Assembly (NCBI GenBank): GCA_902806575.1
Contig: CADCXD010000002.1
Span: 3,224,001 to 3,288,000 of the forward strand
Origin: Jackrogersella multiformis
Taxonomy: Eukaryota > Ascomycota > Sordariomycetes > Xylariales > Hypoxylaceae
Length of the DNA stretch: 64,000 bases
Direction: 5' to 3'
Notes under the pieces: model-generated
The model's input: the letters and a program-made list of their open reading frames with translations, nothing else
What the model was told of the DNA's origin: nothing
The model's database searches: none
Translations under genes and position numbers: made by a program
In this document: positions 13,106 through 24,675 of the stretch, piece after piece
Position numbering within the stretch: the first letter of the stretch is position 1
Layout: each line of letters opens with the position of its first letter

Positions 13106-14515
13106 ACGGAAGTTTACGGTACCGATATCGAGACTTACTACGCGAATCATCGGTGTTATTATCGTCTTGCATCGAATGAACATTTGAAACTAATTTCAAC
13201 CTAATACGCGCTTTTCGAGTCGTTGAGGTTTGGTGTTATTAGGACGAAGTCACGACAACCTTTCTCAGCACCTATTTTTCTTTCTGGCCTACGTTATACT
13301 CGATTCCCACCCGACGACTGTTTGCTGCTGCCGCCGACCGAGGAGCCAGAGGAGTGTATAAGTTCCCGGTCCTGTCCCGCCCTTCGATACCAGAATAATA
13401 TCATGTTTCTCTGCCTGTCTTCCATCTGCCGACTATCCTGCTAATATGCCGCCCCGGACTTGAGCAATGCTGCCAAACACAGCCCAGCCCACCTCCTACT
13501 TTCCGGAGCCGGGAACACGGGGCTCCCCAGTCCTGCGGGGCAGGGATACGATCTAATGGGTGGACTTTTCTTTGTTGGTCCTCGGCCTTTACTTCCCTTG
13601 TGGTTTACTTTTAAAAATTGCGGCAACTTGATACATGGATGCAGTCTTTTTTCCCTCTGTGGGAGGACATGTTGATACGAAAAGGCTTTTCACCCGGCAA
13701 AAACAATTACTGCGCGTCTACTTGCTTCCTTTTACTGCCTTTGCCTGCCACTCCTGATCTCTATGGCGGCGTAGAGGTATTGATTGATATATTTGTGGAT
13801 AAAGGGCAAAATCACTGGAGGATGGTGGCCTACTTTTTTTTTAGTCTGGTGGAAGAGAGAACAGCCCAGCATGAAAGCTTTCGTGATGGCCGGTCATCCC
13901 GCAAGTATTTCCTAGAGCTTGACCCCTTGTCGGCGTACTCTTCCGAACATGTGGGGGATCGAGTCGGGCTAGGTGCAGTTGAAGTAGGGGCAGGAGGAAC
14001 ACATTCACATCCGGCGTCACACCGGCCCTTCACTTACTGTCTGTACCATAGTCATGTCATATTGAACGTTGAAACCATTCAAACTAACAGGGTATCCGAG
14101 AAGTTGCTTGTCTTGCTTTGGTTCGTGACACGATATAGTTACATATATATCCGGTGCCAGGAGAATCGAGGGGAAAACTATTAAGACTGTGCATCAGGTA
14201 AGCACTAATGTATACTTCACGGATCAGCGATGAAGAATTGAGTACGCGAATGCGGCAACAGACTCTGACTATCCAGGTTTCACCTACACTACATGGTGTT
14301 GGACTATTGATAGGCGTAGTTCGCTATTATCCCTATTCATATCTTAGAAATGATAGTCAAGTCTACGGAATACCTTAGCCTTATTCGAGAGGTCCTGTCA
14401 TCAATCGGTGATATCTTCTAACTTGTAGTCATGCTGTCATTAAAAACATATATAAAGGAAATAAGTAAACGAGGAGGCAACAAATTACTATCAGCACAGC
14501 GACCTTTCCCTTGAG

Positions 14516-14707
14516 CTACATATCGTTTATATTTAGTGGTGAATCAATTCTAACACGTACTGCATCACTATCAGGGAATCTTTCAACTTCCTCATCTTTA
14601 GGGGAAATACCAATGCTCTTTATGTTCAATGGGATGTATTTATACCCATATCTAAAGCCAATGTCATTCTGATCCAATTCGAAATATGTACCCAAGTTAC
14701 TAAACAC
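14516..14707 (-). pseudogene. Possible coding relic or orphan exon
   Basis: A 63-codon frame on the complement with a protein-like composition, including YFELDQNDIGFRYGYKYIPL and a stretch rich in D/E/R before NINDM and a stop. There is no in-frame ATG start: the frame opens with GTG just after an in-frame TAA. A possible splice acceptor (TTTAG) lies at its 5' end. I do not recognise the family. It could be the last exon of a decayed gene or chance. Confidence 0.2.
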
Positions 14708-14744
14708 GATACATTAATAGACAGTTACCAGTTACGAAGCTCGA

Positions 14745-14759
14745 GGGGGGGGGGGGGGG
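14745..14759 (+). repeat. Homopolymer run of 15 G
   Basis: Uninterrupted G tract in intergenic DNA. Its length may be unreliable in sequencing. Confidence 0.8.
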
Positions 14760-17131
14760 TATACACCAATAATACACACGTCCGTCCGCAGTGAACTCAT
14801 GTGGCTCGACACTTGACGCCAACCAGTAGAGGTGAGATATCTTATGATTAACTGGATGATAGACTTGGACAGGGCTAATCCTTTCTTTCGAGATATGGGC
14901 AGATATTACAGTTACTTATGTCAACGTGCCCATGCTTGATATAGAAACGGGGAAGGGAACAGACGAAATAGAAGAGATCGCTAATCTTCTAAATTGTTTG
15001 GTATCTAATTCCAGCTCATATATTCGCCGGCTAAGATTACGGCGAATATATTATGCTTTTAATACGAGGACCTAGATAGTGAAAGGACGACGAGACAGCT
15101 TAGGACGAATACCCAATCATGTGGGTGATTTCGGACTTATTGGTTGAGGCCTTATTTATACTCACCTTTAACCTACCATAAATATATCCTACAGTTATAT
15201 CACATCGCCGTGATTGAATTACAGCAGTTAATATACATGCTCACGGACTTAAAGGATTAAATCGTATAATATGTAACTGTATATAATAAATGCTTTTCAC
15301 TTACTTAACATTAATACGAGGTTAAGATTCCGCGTAATTATTAACATCGTCTTAAGGATATATAAATACATATATATATAAACGATTATAATTTGTGTAA
15401 GAGCTAATCTTATGTTGGCTACTTAAGTTCAAATAAGCTAGATAGTATAGCATGATGTCGGCAATGCCGAAGCGAGCAAAGTTGGAGATATTTTTAGATA
15501 TCGTGGTCCCCTATTTCTGATCCACACCCCCGGTTATGGCCCCCAACTACCTAGGGAGTTCTTTATTGCATGTTATGCCACATGCATGTGCTATCGAAGT
15601 TCTAGAAGCGTTCCGGAAACGTGTAAGGATACAATTTTGATTGGAACAACACGCCCAGTCAGTCCATCGTGATGACAACCAAGGCTGAATGTTCAACGCA
15701 TTCTCCATGAAACTTATATCATGGCTATTGTGCTAACTACTTTCCGGTTGACAGGTCAAGTATGTACATATGTAGGCAGGCTCGGAGGCCAGCCTTACTA
15801 TGTATGATACTAGTATACCCGTCTCCTCGAGATAGAAAACGAGATGGGCCCCTCTCGTGTTGGTTTTATTATTAGAATGGATCCAGCTTAGCATGATGTC
15901 GTCCAAATTAACGGTACCACGTACGTGTTCGCACACCAAGACTATAACGTAATAAATTCCCCGGCTCGCTAATCGAATCTCGACATAGGAAAAACAACAA
16001 AGGAAGCGTGCTGGTACCCAATCCTCGGAGCTCATGAAGACATGAGATGTCATTTCTTCGATTTACCGATCTAATAAATGCTTAACAATTATATCACGCC
16101 ATTAAGAATAAGATTCAAAATATCAAATAATATTATATAGCAAGTATAAATATAGAAAACTGCTTAAGTACGAAGTAGGAATTTATACAGATTAAAGAAA
16201 GTGAATTACATTAGAAGTGGTTCCCCTCCCCCCTTGTCGTGAGTGTGGCATTAAAACAGGTATCTAGGTACTTAGTGCATGTACCTACCTAACTACGTAG
16301 CCTTACCCAGCTAATTATGAGTTTATGCTACGTACCTTTTAAATAATGAGGTTTTTTCTTTTTTCAACCTTATTCTCCTTATATAATGGATTATACATAG
16401 CAAGTATGAACGATTTAAAAAAATAAAAAAATAAAAAGTGACCGACTTTATAATTTACTAGCAACCGATTCTTTACGTAGGTACTTGTATTTTCGAATTC
16501 TTTTCTTCCTGCTCGTGACGGAGATCGCCGTACCGATAGATTCGAAGAGGCAAGAACATTTGTACACAGAAAGGGCCGAGGCTGCATTTACTGCATGATT
16601 AGGTGGAGTCTGCATATTCTCTAACGTGCTTGCTAACCGATCTAAACCTTGGAACTCAGCTAATCCTAACCCATCTAGACCAAGCCTGGCTAAACCTAAC
16701 TAAACCTAACCCTAGCTTTGTTTCGTGGTGTCTGAAACATACTGACGCATGCCTCAGCCCGTTCCTCCGAACTCCTTTCTTCCAACTACACTACTTACAC
16801 TACGTATCTCTTCCTTCCCATTAGTCACTTTTAGGCATTGTTCCAGAAGCATTCCTCTCTTTTAATTATTCATTTTATCACTTTATTTTTATTTTTTATT
16901 CCTTGCATGTCAACCGAAACCCAATCCCTCGTCCCATCTTCATCCCATCCCGTCCCTCCCCTGCCCTACCGTGCCCTACATTGGACCGCTTGCAACGCAT
17001 ATCAGCCTATGCTGCGTTTCCAACCTACCTAGTCTCCTACCTTTCACCCACACCAGCTAAGCGACTCGCATAATACTATAATACGAGTATATCAACCCTC
17101 TCCCATCCCACCCATTCTTTGCCGGCCCATC

Positions 17132-18072
17132 ATGACCTCCACCTCCGCAAATATAAACAGCAACCCGACTCCTGCCCAAGAAGAATTCCAGGATTTCCTT
17201 AATAAAAACACCGACAGAGGATCACGAGTACATCCTGAGGATCGCGGCGACGACGACGACGATCGGAGAGAGGCCGAAAATAGCGAAGGAGAAGACGAAG
17301 AAGATCGATATCGCAATTCCCAGATACAAGCAGCAATGCGCGCCCCTACCTTACCTGGCGACGTAAAGTTGCCCCCGGCTAGCTTTGATTCGGGCCGCAG
17401 TACTGGCGTAAAAGGTGTCATTGCCGATGCTCGCTCATATGAGCAGGCTCGCCAGAGCAAATGGCGGAATAGGGTTCGCGCCGCCCGTCAGTCAGTCTTT
17501 GGGAGAAATGACGCGTCTCGGACAACCAGTTCGCATAGTGGCGAAAGCGAAGATGACGAGGACGAAGATGCCTTCCTCCAGCAATGGAGAGAGTCGCGAA
17601 GACAGGAGCTCGAGAAGGAGGCGAAGAGTAATGTTCGCAACCGGAGAACAAGTCCCAGCCTACGGATGTTTGGGCGCCTAGACACCGTCGACGCGTTAGG
17701 GTACTTGGATGCCATCGAGAAGGTGGGGAGAGAGACGGTTGTCGTAGTATTCGTCTATGACCACCAGGTTAGTTAACTTCCCATGCAATGGTCTGTATGA
17801 ACTGCATACTAATTAGATAATAGTGTGAAGTGTCGAGTCTTATCGAGTCGGCGATGCGACCGCTTGTCGCTGCCTATCCTCAGGTTCGCTTTGTCAAAGT
17901 CCACTACGAGGATATTGAATTCGACAATGCTGCCGTGCCTACAATCCTGGCGTACCGGAACCAGGGCGACCTATTTGCGAACCTGACAGGTATCATTGAC
18001 ATGATCCCCGACGATGAGGACTTCGATAGGGATTCGTTGAAGAAGATCTTTAAGAAGCACAGCATCATTTAG
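17132..18072 (+). CDS. Phosducin-like protein (G-beta-gamma chaperone)
   Basis: Phosducin-like proteins bind G-beta during folding with the CCT chaperonin and are needed for G-beta-gamma assembly and stability (Cryphonectria bdm-1, Aspergillus phnA). Exons are 17132-17767 and 17824-18072, joined through a 56-nt intron, giving 294 residues. The N-terminal half is acidic and disordered (DDDDD and EGEDEED runs). The motif TGVKGVIADARSYEQAR (about residues 90-106) corresponds to the conserved TGPKGVINDWRRFKQ helix that contacts G-beta. A second acidic stretch and a helix (FLQQWRESRRQELEKEA) follow. The C-terminal half is the thioredoxin-like fold: TVVVVFVYDHQ-CEVSSLIESAM, then VRFVKVHYED and the cis-Pro region VPTILAYRNQGDL. 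No CxxC redox pair is present, as expected. It lies on the same strand as the G-beta gene, 4 kb downstream. Confidence 0.92.
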
Positions 18073-19019
18073 ATATCTTCTGGTCGAATCTTCCAAGCGC
18101 ATACTGGCATTGCCGCCCCAAGCACGAGACCACAGTCGGTACTACCGGCTGTCCAACACTACTTTGGCTAGTGTCTAATACACTGCAAACCACAGTGTAA
18201 TAGCTATATCTACACGTCGAGAGAATATTCCGTTGCTTCTCTCAAGGCGCATGTATGAAGAGTCGACCTTCGTGAAGCTCCTATTCTTTTAGATTTAGGA
18301 GTATTTTAGCTTCACCTTGGCATCGTGACCGGCTCTATTATTACGCAACTACATATATGGCCGTGCGTGGAGCCACCAACTTGGACATGGTTCCGCCGAT
18401 TTTATAAGGGTTCGAGGATATGGATGGCTGTAATAATAATGGTGGTGGTGGTGGTAATGATGATAATGACGAGATGGGTGAGGCGTGTACGATTGATGTC
18501 GTTAATACAGGAGGGCAAGTAAGATTTTGGAGCTGCTATTTCTACGATATCCCATTGACGTTACCTAGGGTTTAGCAGTATTGGAGGCATAAACAGCATA
18601 GATACGGTCTGAGGCAGGTTATCAGTTGAAGCATATCCCTTGGTCGTTTAACTAAACGCCAAACGGCCATGGTCGGCAGCATTTGCCTAAGGGAGAGTCC
18701 AAATGACATTATACCCAACTTAATACTACCAACTACACCGATGAAATAAATAATGTGGCTGTGCTAGCTTCGTGAACTATCTCAACTTCTCACCATCTAA
18801 ACTGTCTAGTGTTTTCCTGTTATGTACCTAAGGTACCTACCTGGGCATTCAACAGTAATTTTCACTTGACGGAACTCCAAGTTGCGGCCTAAGGACGTGA
18901 TGCTATTCCGCTAAGCTCCGATTTATTTGATAAGAGACGTTAAGTATTAATACCTGATATGCCTGCCTTAAGTACCCGGTAATAATGGGCTACCTTTAAA
19001 CGTTACCTACCTCCTTCCA

Positions 19020-19920
19020 ATCCATAGATATTCCAGTGTACCTACCTAGGGCTATTTAAACCTACCTCTAGATAGGTACCTAGGTATATCAAAATAATTG
19101 GCAATTCCACTTTGGAATTATCGTAACCTTACCACATACCTAGGTACATATACACACCCAGTTGTTACGCCAAACCCCCACCATCCTCCACTTCTTATCA
19201 TCCATCCAACATCATCATCCATCAATTACCTAGCCTCTATCGATCTCTTAGCCTACCTAGGTACCTCCTAGTAGCCCACTTAAAGTACCTACCTACCTAG
19301 GTACCTAGGTAGGTAGATATCTAGTGTAATGAGGTCCTATCCATCCTTCCGCAACCCAGGGATCTCTCTTACATGGGGATTAGGCGGGCTGCTTATATGT
19401 ACCTAGGTACCTAGTATACATATGTAGATCTCCACCTGACCTTCATTAGTCTTAAGTACTTGGTGCATATCCCACATTTATATGCCCTGCTGACCTGGAG
19501 ACAAGACGCGAGCAATCTTTTGGTACCCGCTCGATGATATGGACAGCCACGGTTTAGATCTTACCTCGATACTTATCATATGCGATCAATATTCGAGAGA
19601 AGGGAAGTACTCATTGTTGGCTACCTACCTAGGTATCTAGGTAGGTATTGGAGCGTGGAGGGTCCGCCATCTTAATGCTATCTACACGGTACCTCTAAGC
19701 ATTCCGTACCTAATATATACCTAGGTAGGTAACTTCACACGTACTGCCCTAGGTACCTAGTTAACATTTATTACCTTCTAGGTAGGTACTTATATATCTG
19801 CCTCCCTTTGGAATACCTAGGTAGTATATTACTATATGCCTAGGTGCATACCTAAATAGGTACCTATTTAAACTTAAACATACCTAGGTAGGTACACTAG
19901 TGTAGTCAGAAACCCATGTA
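19020..19920. repeat. Dense cluster of TACCTAGGTA-type palindromes
   Basis: Many overlapping copies of ACCTAGGTA, TACCTACC and GGTAGGTA on both strands, for example around 19250-19320, 19390-19420, 19620-19650, 19720-19800 and 19850-19900. The core ACCTAGGT is its own reverse complement, so orientation is undefined. The same motif is scattered through almost every other intergenic space of the window. Confidence 0.75.
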
Positions 19921-20325
19921 CATATCCACCTTAAGTACATCAATACCCCGCCCCCTCCATGTGTATCCGCGCGCGCCGCCATACGTAACCTAAATCCCAT
20001 CCATGGATGGGTAAGTGCAATAGGGTAAGTTGTAAGTGAAGTGAATTAATTGTAAGGCAGCTTCGATCTATGGATGTTCACACTTCCAAGGTTCTGGTCT
20101 ACTAAATACATCCATCTCATACATTTATCTACTACTTTCTTACCTACCTACCTACCTACCTTACCCATCCACTGTCTATCGTCTAACCATCATTCTTCCC
20201 TTCGCATTCTCGTCTCATCTTCCCACCCGGAATATATTTTATTCACCATTCACTGTTAACCTTTTTACTATCCATTACAAGCACCCGCAGCAAGGCAAGG
20301 CAGCACTGGACCTAGGCACCAGCCG

Positions 20326-20376
20326 CCAAACCAAACCAAACCAAACCAAACCAGACCAGACCACACCAGACCAAAC
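20326..20376 (+). repeat. Minisatellite of CCAAA / CCAGA units
   Basis: About ten 5-base units, CCAAA first and then CCAGA variants, about 0.6 kb upstream of the next start codon. Confidence 0.8.
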
Positions 20377-20950
20377 TCTCTCTTAATGAACCTAGCAACG
20401 TGCGTGCGTGCGTATTATATTGTCTCGCCTTACCTTGCCCTGCCTGCCTATTCCTTCTCCTCCCCAATCTGACCTACCACAACTTTCACATCCACCTGTA
20501 ATTGTTATTCCACTTACCACTTCCCACTTACCATCGACCACACATCACATACCACATACCACATACCACCTACCCTTCATCGTAGTATTATTCCTTCGTA
20601 AGAAAGAATACTCTCAACAACGTACATCTCCCAGACCCCACAAAACACTTGATGAAGTTATAGCTAACGCTTTGCTGTCTATGTGTTTCTAGGCATCTAA
20701 GCAGTCTCGGCACCTGTAGTCTGTTATATGCAACTCGGATATCTCGACTCATACCTCTCTGGGGCAGCCCGTTTGTCTGATTCGGATTTTCGCGCTTCCC
20801 TTCTCCATTAAAAAAACCCCCCCCGCTTCGCACTCTGTTTGCCTGCTTCTAGCCTGCTTGCATTCTGTCATCCTCGATTGGTTTACCATTCCTCCACGGT
20901 AAACTCGAGGTATGACGTGATCTGGCAAAGGCATCTTACTCTACCACGTA

Positions 20951-22909
20951 ATGGAACAGCCCGGACCCTCGACACCTACCGATATACCGACTGCTGTTCC
21001 ACCTCCATCAACCGACAGTGCCACTCACATAACCGATACCACTGCGGCCGAGTCGAGTCAACCAGACAGCCTCGATCAACTCTCCAACTCCGTGCCGTCC
21101 CTCCGATTCCCCCGACCACTAGGCAACCGACAGCTCACCAACTGGGTTTCCTCCAGTTCCCCCGACATCATGCAACCCGAAAACTTCCCCGACGACGAGC
21201 CTAGCCTGGCCGAGCTGGGATACGATGTTATCGGCACCGATGGAGAGAGCCAGGCTGAGTCAACTGCGAGCTCTCTCGACTATCAGAGACCTGATGATGT
21301 CCAAAGCTTGGCCGGCACCGATACCGGCACCGATGTCGATACCAACGACGCCGACACTGATTCTTCTGACGACGAAGAAGAGGAAGAGGCTACTACGTTG
21401 AATGACGACGCTGTGATTAGTACGATTAGCAGTACCGTCGTCGAATACAACGGAGATATCGATGACGAAGACGCCGACATCGAGACTCTTGCGAACCAGA
21501 GTCTTGAGAGCCCTACAGACTTCTCCCAGCATGGCATTCCGTCATTGCGTCGCTCGTCACAAGCAGACCAGAACCTGACCCGGGAGGTCCTTGCAGGCAT
21601 GCAGAAGTCGTCTACTCAAGATACGGTGTGGAGCGAAGAACATTTCGAGTATATGCTACACTCCCCAGAGCAGAAGAAGCAGAAATACAACCGCCCAGAG
21701 GCCTATAATTTAACGCTTAGATACGTCCAAGGACATAGGCGCATCCTTATCGTTTTATCTGGTCTTGCTGTCTTCTATAGCATCGCCATCGCCGGCAAGT
21801 ACTTCTTATTTAGCCCGCCAGCTCCGCGAGTCCTGTCTACAGTCCCAGTTGCGGCCGTCTCTTCTGCGGCCGTCCCTTCTTCTATCGGGAACTCTCTGCC
21901 AACTTCTGTGTCGACCTCAACCTTGGCGAACACGCAAACACATAAGGCTCTGCAGACCGGTAGTAGCTCGCCGAGTAGTCTCGTCTTCATGTCATTCGGA
22001 AAAGACAAGGCGCAGGTGGATATAGCCAAACAGCCTCAGGAGCAGCCCATCTGCTCGGCAGAGCTATATGATCGCAATGAGATTATGGTAAAGATTCCTC
22101 AGGGTGTGAAGTCTACCTGGCTCTCAAGGGACGCCATCTTGATCGCGGTTAGCCGGGGTCTATATGACATTCCGACTAAGGTATCGTCTGTGGAAGAAGG
22201 ATTCTTAATTGAGGTGCCCCTTGAGGAGGCACATGACATCCTAGCCGTATCTATAGCGACGATGTGGAAACCCAAGATTAAGGAGACGTTCCACGTTGAC
22301 TTTGGTAGAAACAAATTCATAGGTGCCTTGGATGCTGGCAAGCAGCTAGTCAAGGGATTCGCGCAGAAGTTTGTCGACACTGTCAACGAGACAACGGCAT
22401 GGGTTGAAGAGACCTACATTCCGGCTTTAGACGTTGTGTCGAAGCAAGTTTGCAGTCAGACATCGTCCGTCTCTGATTCCTTACTACAAGGGCTTAGAGA
22501 TGCTGGAAATGCCGTCCTTGGTCTGCCGTCGCACCTTACGTCCCAGGTTACCACTCAAATCAAGCTACCATTCGACGGCGACAATATGGCGCTGCGTCAC
22601 CATCAGGCCCAGCTACTATTGGTACGGGAGGCCCAAGACCTACGCGACGAGCTTGCTTTGCGTTACCTCTCTGCGCAGCTCAGATCCAAGCTCTGGTGGC
22701 TACGAGTACAAGGCAAAACCGAAGAATACCAGCGCTACCTATCCAAGGCTGAGATTCACCTGAGAGAGAAAATCGCCGATGCCAAGGCAGTTAGGCAGGA
22801 GAGGGCCGAACGGGTCAAGAAACAAATACGATCCCGGCGAAAGCATGACCGTCATGAAACGAGAGGCTCCTCCTTCTGGGGCAAAGGCACGGGGCGCCCC
22901 CAGATTTGA
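20951..22909 (+). CDS. Unrecognised single-pass membrane protein with acidic N-tail and probable lumenal domain
   Basis: Intronless frame of 652 residues; I do not recognise a named family. Residues 1-255 are Ser/Pro/Asp/Glu-rich and look disordered, with a DEEEEE run near 141-146 and an ELGYDVIGTDGES segment at 88-100. Residues about 265-287 form one transmembrane helix (ILIVLSGLAVFYSIAIAGKYF) preceded by basic RYVQGHRR, which predicts a cytosolic N-terminus. A Ser/Thr/Ala linker follows. Residues about 370-450 look like a beta-sandwich (EIMVKIPQGVKSTWLSRDAI, GFLIEVPLEEAHDILAVSI). Residues about 455-500 are amphipathic helix (ALDAGKQLVKGFAQKFVDTV). The tail, about 548-635, is a charged coiled coil ending in a very basic stretch. 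Membrane compartment is not visible; there is no signal peptide. The start is the first ATG of the frame. Confidence 0.85.
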   Translation: MEQPGPSTPTDIPTAVPPPSTDSATHITDTTAAESSQPDSLDQLSNSVPSLRFPRPLGNRQLTNWVSSSSPDIMQPENFPDDEPSLAELGYDVIGTDGESQAESTASSLDYQRPDDVQSLAGTDTGTDVDTNDADTDSSDDEEEEEATTLNDDAVISTISSTVVEYNGDIDDEDADIETLANQSLESPTDFSQHGIPSLRRSSQADQNLTREVLAGMQKSSTQDTVWSEEHFEYMLHSPEQKKQKYNRPEAYNLTLRYVQGHRRILIVLSGLAVFYSIAIAGKYFLFSPPAPRVLSTVPVAAVSSAAVPSSIGNSLPTSVSTSTLANTQTHKALQTGSSSPSSLVFMSFGKDKAQVDIAKQPQEQPICSAELYDRNEIMVKIPQGVKSTWLSRDAILIAVSRGLYDIPTKVSSVEEGFLIEVPLEEAHDILAVSIATMWKPKIKETFHVDFGRNKFIGALDAGKQLVKGFAQKFVDTVNETTAWVEETYIPALDVVSKQVCSQTSSVSDSLLQGLRDAGNAVLGLPSHLTSQVTTQIKLPFDGDNMALRHHQAQLLLVREAQDLRDELALRYLSAQLRSKLWWLRVQGKTEEYQRYLSKAEIHLREKIADAKAVRQERAERVKKQIRSRRKHDRHETRGSSFWGKGTGRPQI

Positions 22910-24675
22910 CCTACTATTTTCGAGCACTTTATATCATATGGTCGGTTAGGGTGAACTCAGGGACGGCGTTAGGCTTTAGTGATGTAATGATGTTTGCTGT
23001 TTTTTTATTCTTCTCGTTCTCGGTTCCTGTTTCTCTATCCTGACACCATTACAGAGCCAGGCGGCGTTCCCACGAAATCTCCGCTTACTTCTCCTTCACC
23101 TCCCCTACCTCGGCTGGCAATGCATATTGGCAAGGACAGTGGGTCCAGGGATTTGATAGGGCATTCTATGTAGTTTTCCTTCTTGTTCGAGTGTCAGGGT
23201 TGATGGAGAACCAAGGCCAGGCACAATACGCCTAACGTGGGTTCTCATATCTCCAACCTCATTCAGCATTGTGATTGAGCGATGGCTGCACTGGAGAGCG
23301 CCGGATGTCATATTCTTCCGATAGGTGGTTGTCGATAAGCAGTGAGCACCGAGCTCGAGGGTTATAACGTTGATTTCGTCGTAGTTGGTCAACGAGACGT
23401 TGGGACCTGAGGAACCCTAGGTAGATAACCGATGACTAGACATCGGACAATGCATTGCTTTCATGCTTGTACCCTCTCGTTTTATACTAAATCGTGCTTT
23501 GTGATATCGTTATTTAAGTGTTACGATCATTATTATCACGTGCCAATTGCACATTGTAGGTTCTAAAGCTACTACATGTAGGTACCTACCTAGGTAGGTA
23601 CACACGATGCTAAGGTTGTACAGGTAGGTAGTATTAGTATAGACTAACTTACAGCTGTCAATTCATTTCCCTTATTATGTGCCAGCTGGCAAGCATCTGC
23701 TCTGTTCTGCTGGGCCTAAAAGCGCAGGTGGGGGGGGGGGGATCTTTCGTGGTTGGTGGTGCTCGGTACCTAGGTACTTGATGCTTGGTGCCCGACACAC
23801 ATTACCTAGGTAGGTACCTAGGAAATCACGGTCCCAGCCAGGGGTAAATCTAGACCCGCATTTAGGACGCACCTACTAATTGACTGGAATTGGAAGAGAA
23901 CCTTACCTTGGAAGATGAGCGAGGGGCGAGGGGCAATTCTTCATTCCCCACCCCCTCGTTTTGTTTTTGCAGGATTAATTATTTTGACTTGGAACTATCA
24001 CAACTTGGAACGATTAATATTTCAACCTAATAACCACATACTTCTACCCAATCTTCTTGTTCCGTTTTCGTACACTTAGAAGGATCGGTACGTGTGGTAT
24101 ACGCATTATTCTAACCTGCATACTCTCATACTCCCATACTCCCATAATTTCCATACCTATTCCCCCCATTGCATCAACTTACCTGCATCTTCTTAGATCT
24201 GGGTACATAAAGTAGGTACCTTCTCATTTATCCACGTCGTGTTTGGAGTCACCGAATCTTTGGAGGGTCCTGGGTTGTGGCGGCGGGGTGACACTTGCGA
24301 ACGAACACTTTCTTTTCTTCTTTTTCATGTTTATACCCATTTTCTTCGCTTCTTCATTTCTTCGTTTCTTCGCTGGTCATAGTAGTGGGTGTACTTGATT
24401 GCCTATCTGCCTAACTGTCTTGTCTATATTGCCTAGCTTACCTACTTATTTACCTTACTTGTCCATCTTACCTAGGTACTTATTGATCTTACATATCCAT
24501 CTCCCTAACCCCGTCAACAAACTTACCCTTTGTTCAATACTACTTACTACCTGGCCCTAGGCTTCTTGCTAGCGCCTTTCCCCATCCATCTTTTACCGTC
24601 GCTTGTTGCAAATCAAAATCGAACTTCTCGTGGCATCTTCTCACATCCTTGTCTAGCAGTAGCAGTATTTACAAC
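22910..24675. other. Intergenic region upstream of RanBP1
   Basis: No supported gene. A palindrome cluster lies at 23570-23830 with a short G run near 23730. The last 500 bases are pyrimidine-rich, as in many fungal promoters. Confidence 0.6.

Larger units (their letters stand above)
13106..17131. other. Long intergenic region between G-beta and phosducin-like gene
   Basis: About 4 kb with no gene I can support apart from a doubtful coding relic at 14516-14707. The open frame 13618-14184 has no family features and probably overlaps the G-beta 3' region. A 15-base G run sits at 14745-14759. The part from about 14.9 to 16.5 kb is moderately AT-rich but not RIP-like, since ordinary CA and TG dinucleotides remain. 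Confidence 0.5.
18073..20950. other. Intergenic region rich in TACCTAGGTA palindromes
   Basis: About 2.9 kb without a supported gene. Its middle is the densest palindrome cluster of the window. The part before the next gene is pyrimidine-rich and carries a CCAAA minisatellite, probably promoter and 5' leader. Confidence 0.6.

Noticed and set aside
13618..14184. 188-residue open frame downstream of G-beta
   Set aside because: Composition shows no domain, no codon pattern like neighbouring genes, and it lies where the G-beta 3' untranslated region and spacer are expected.
15733..16053. 106-residue minus-strand frame
   Set aside because: Composition shows no domain or signal; no splice partners visible.
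18410..18425. GGTTCGAGGAT resembling a tRNA B box
   Set aside because: No A box or cloverleaf could be built around it; no tRNA was found anywhere in the window.
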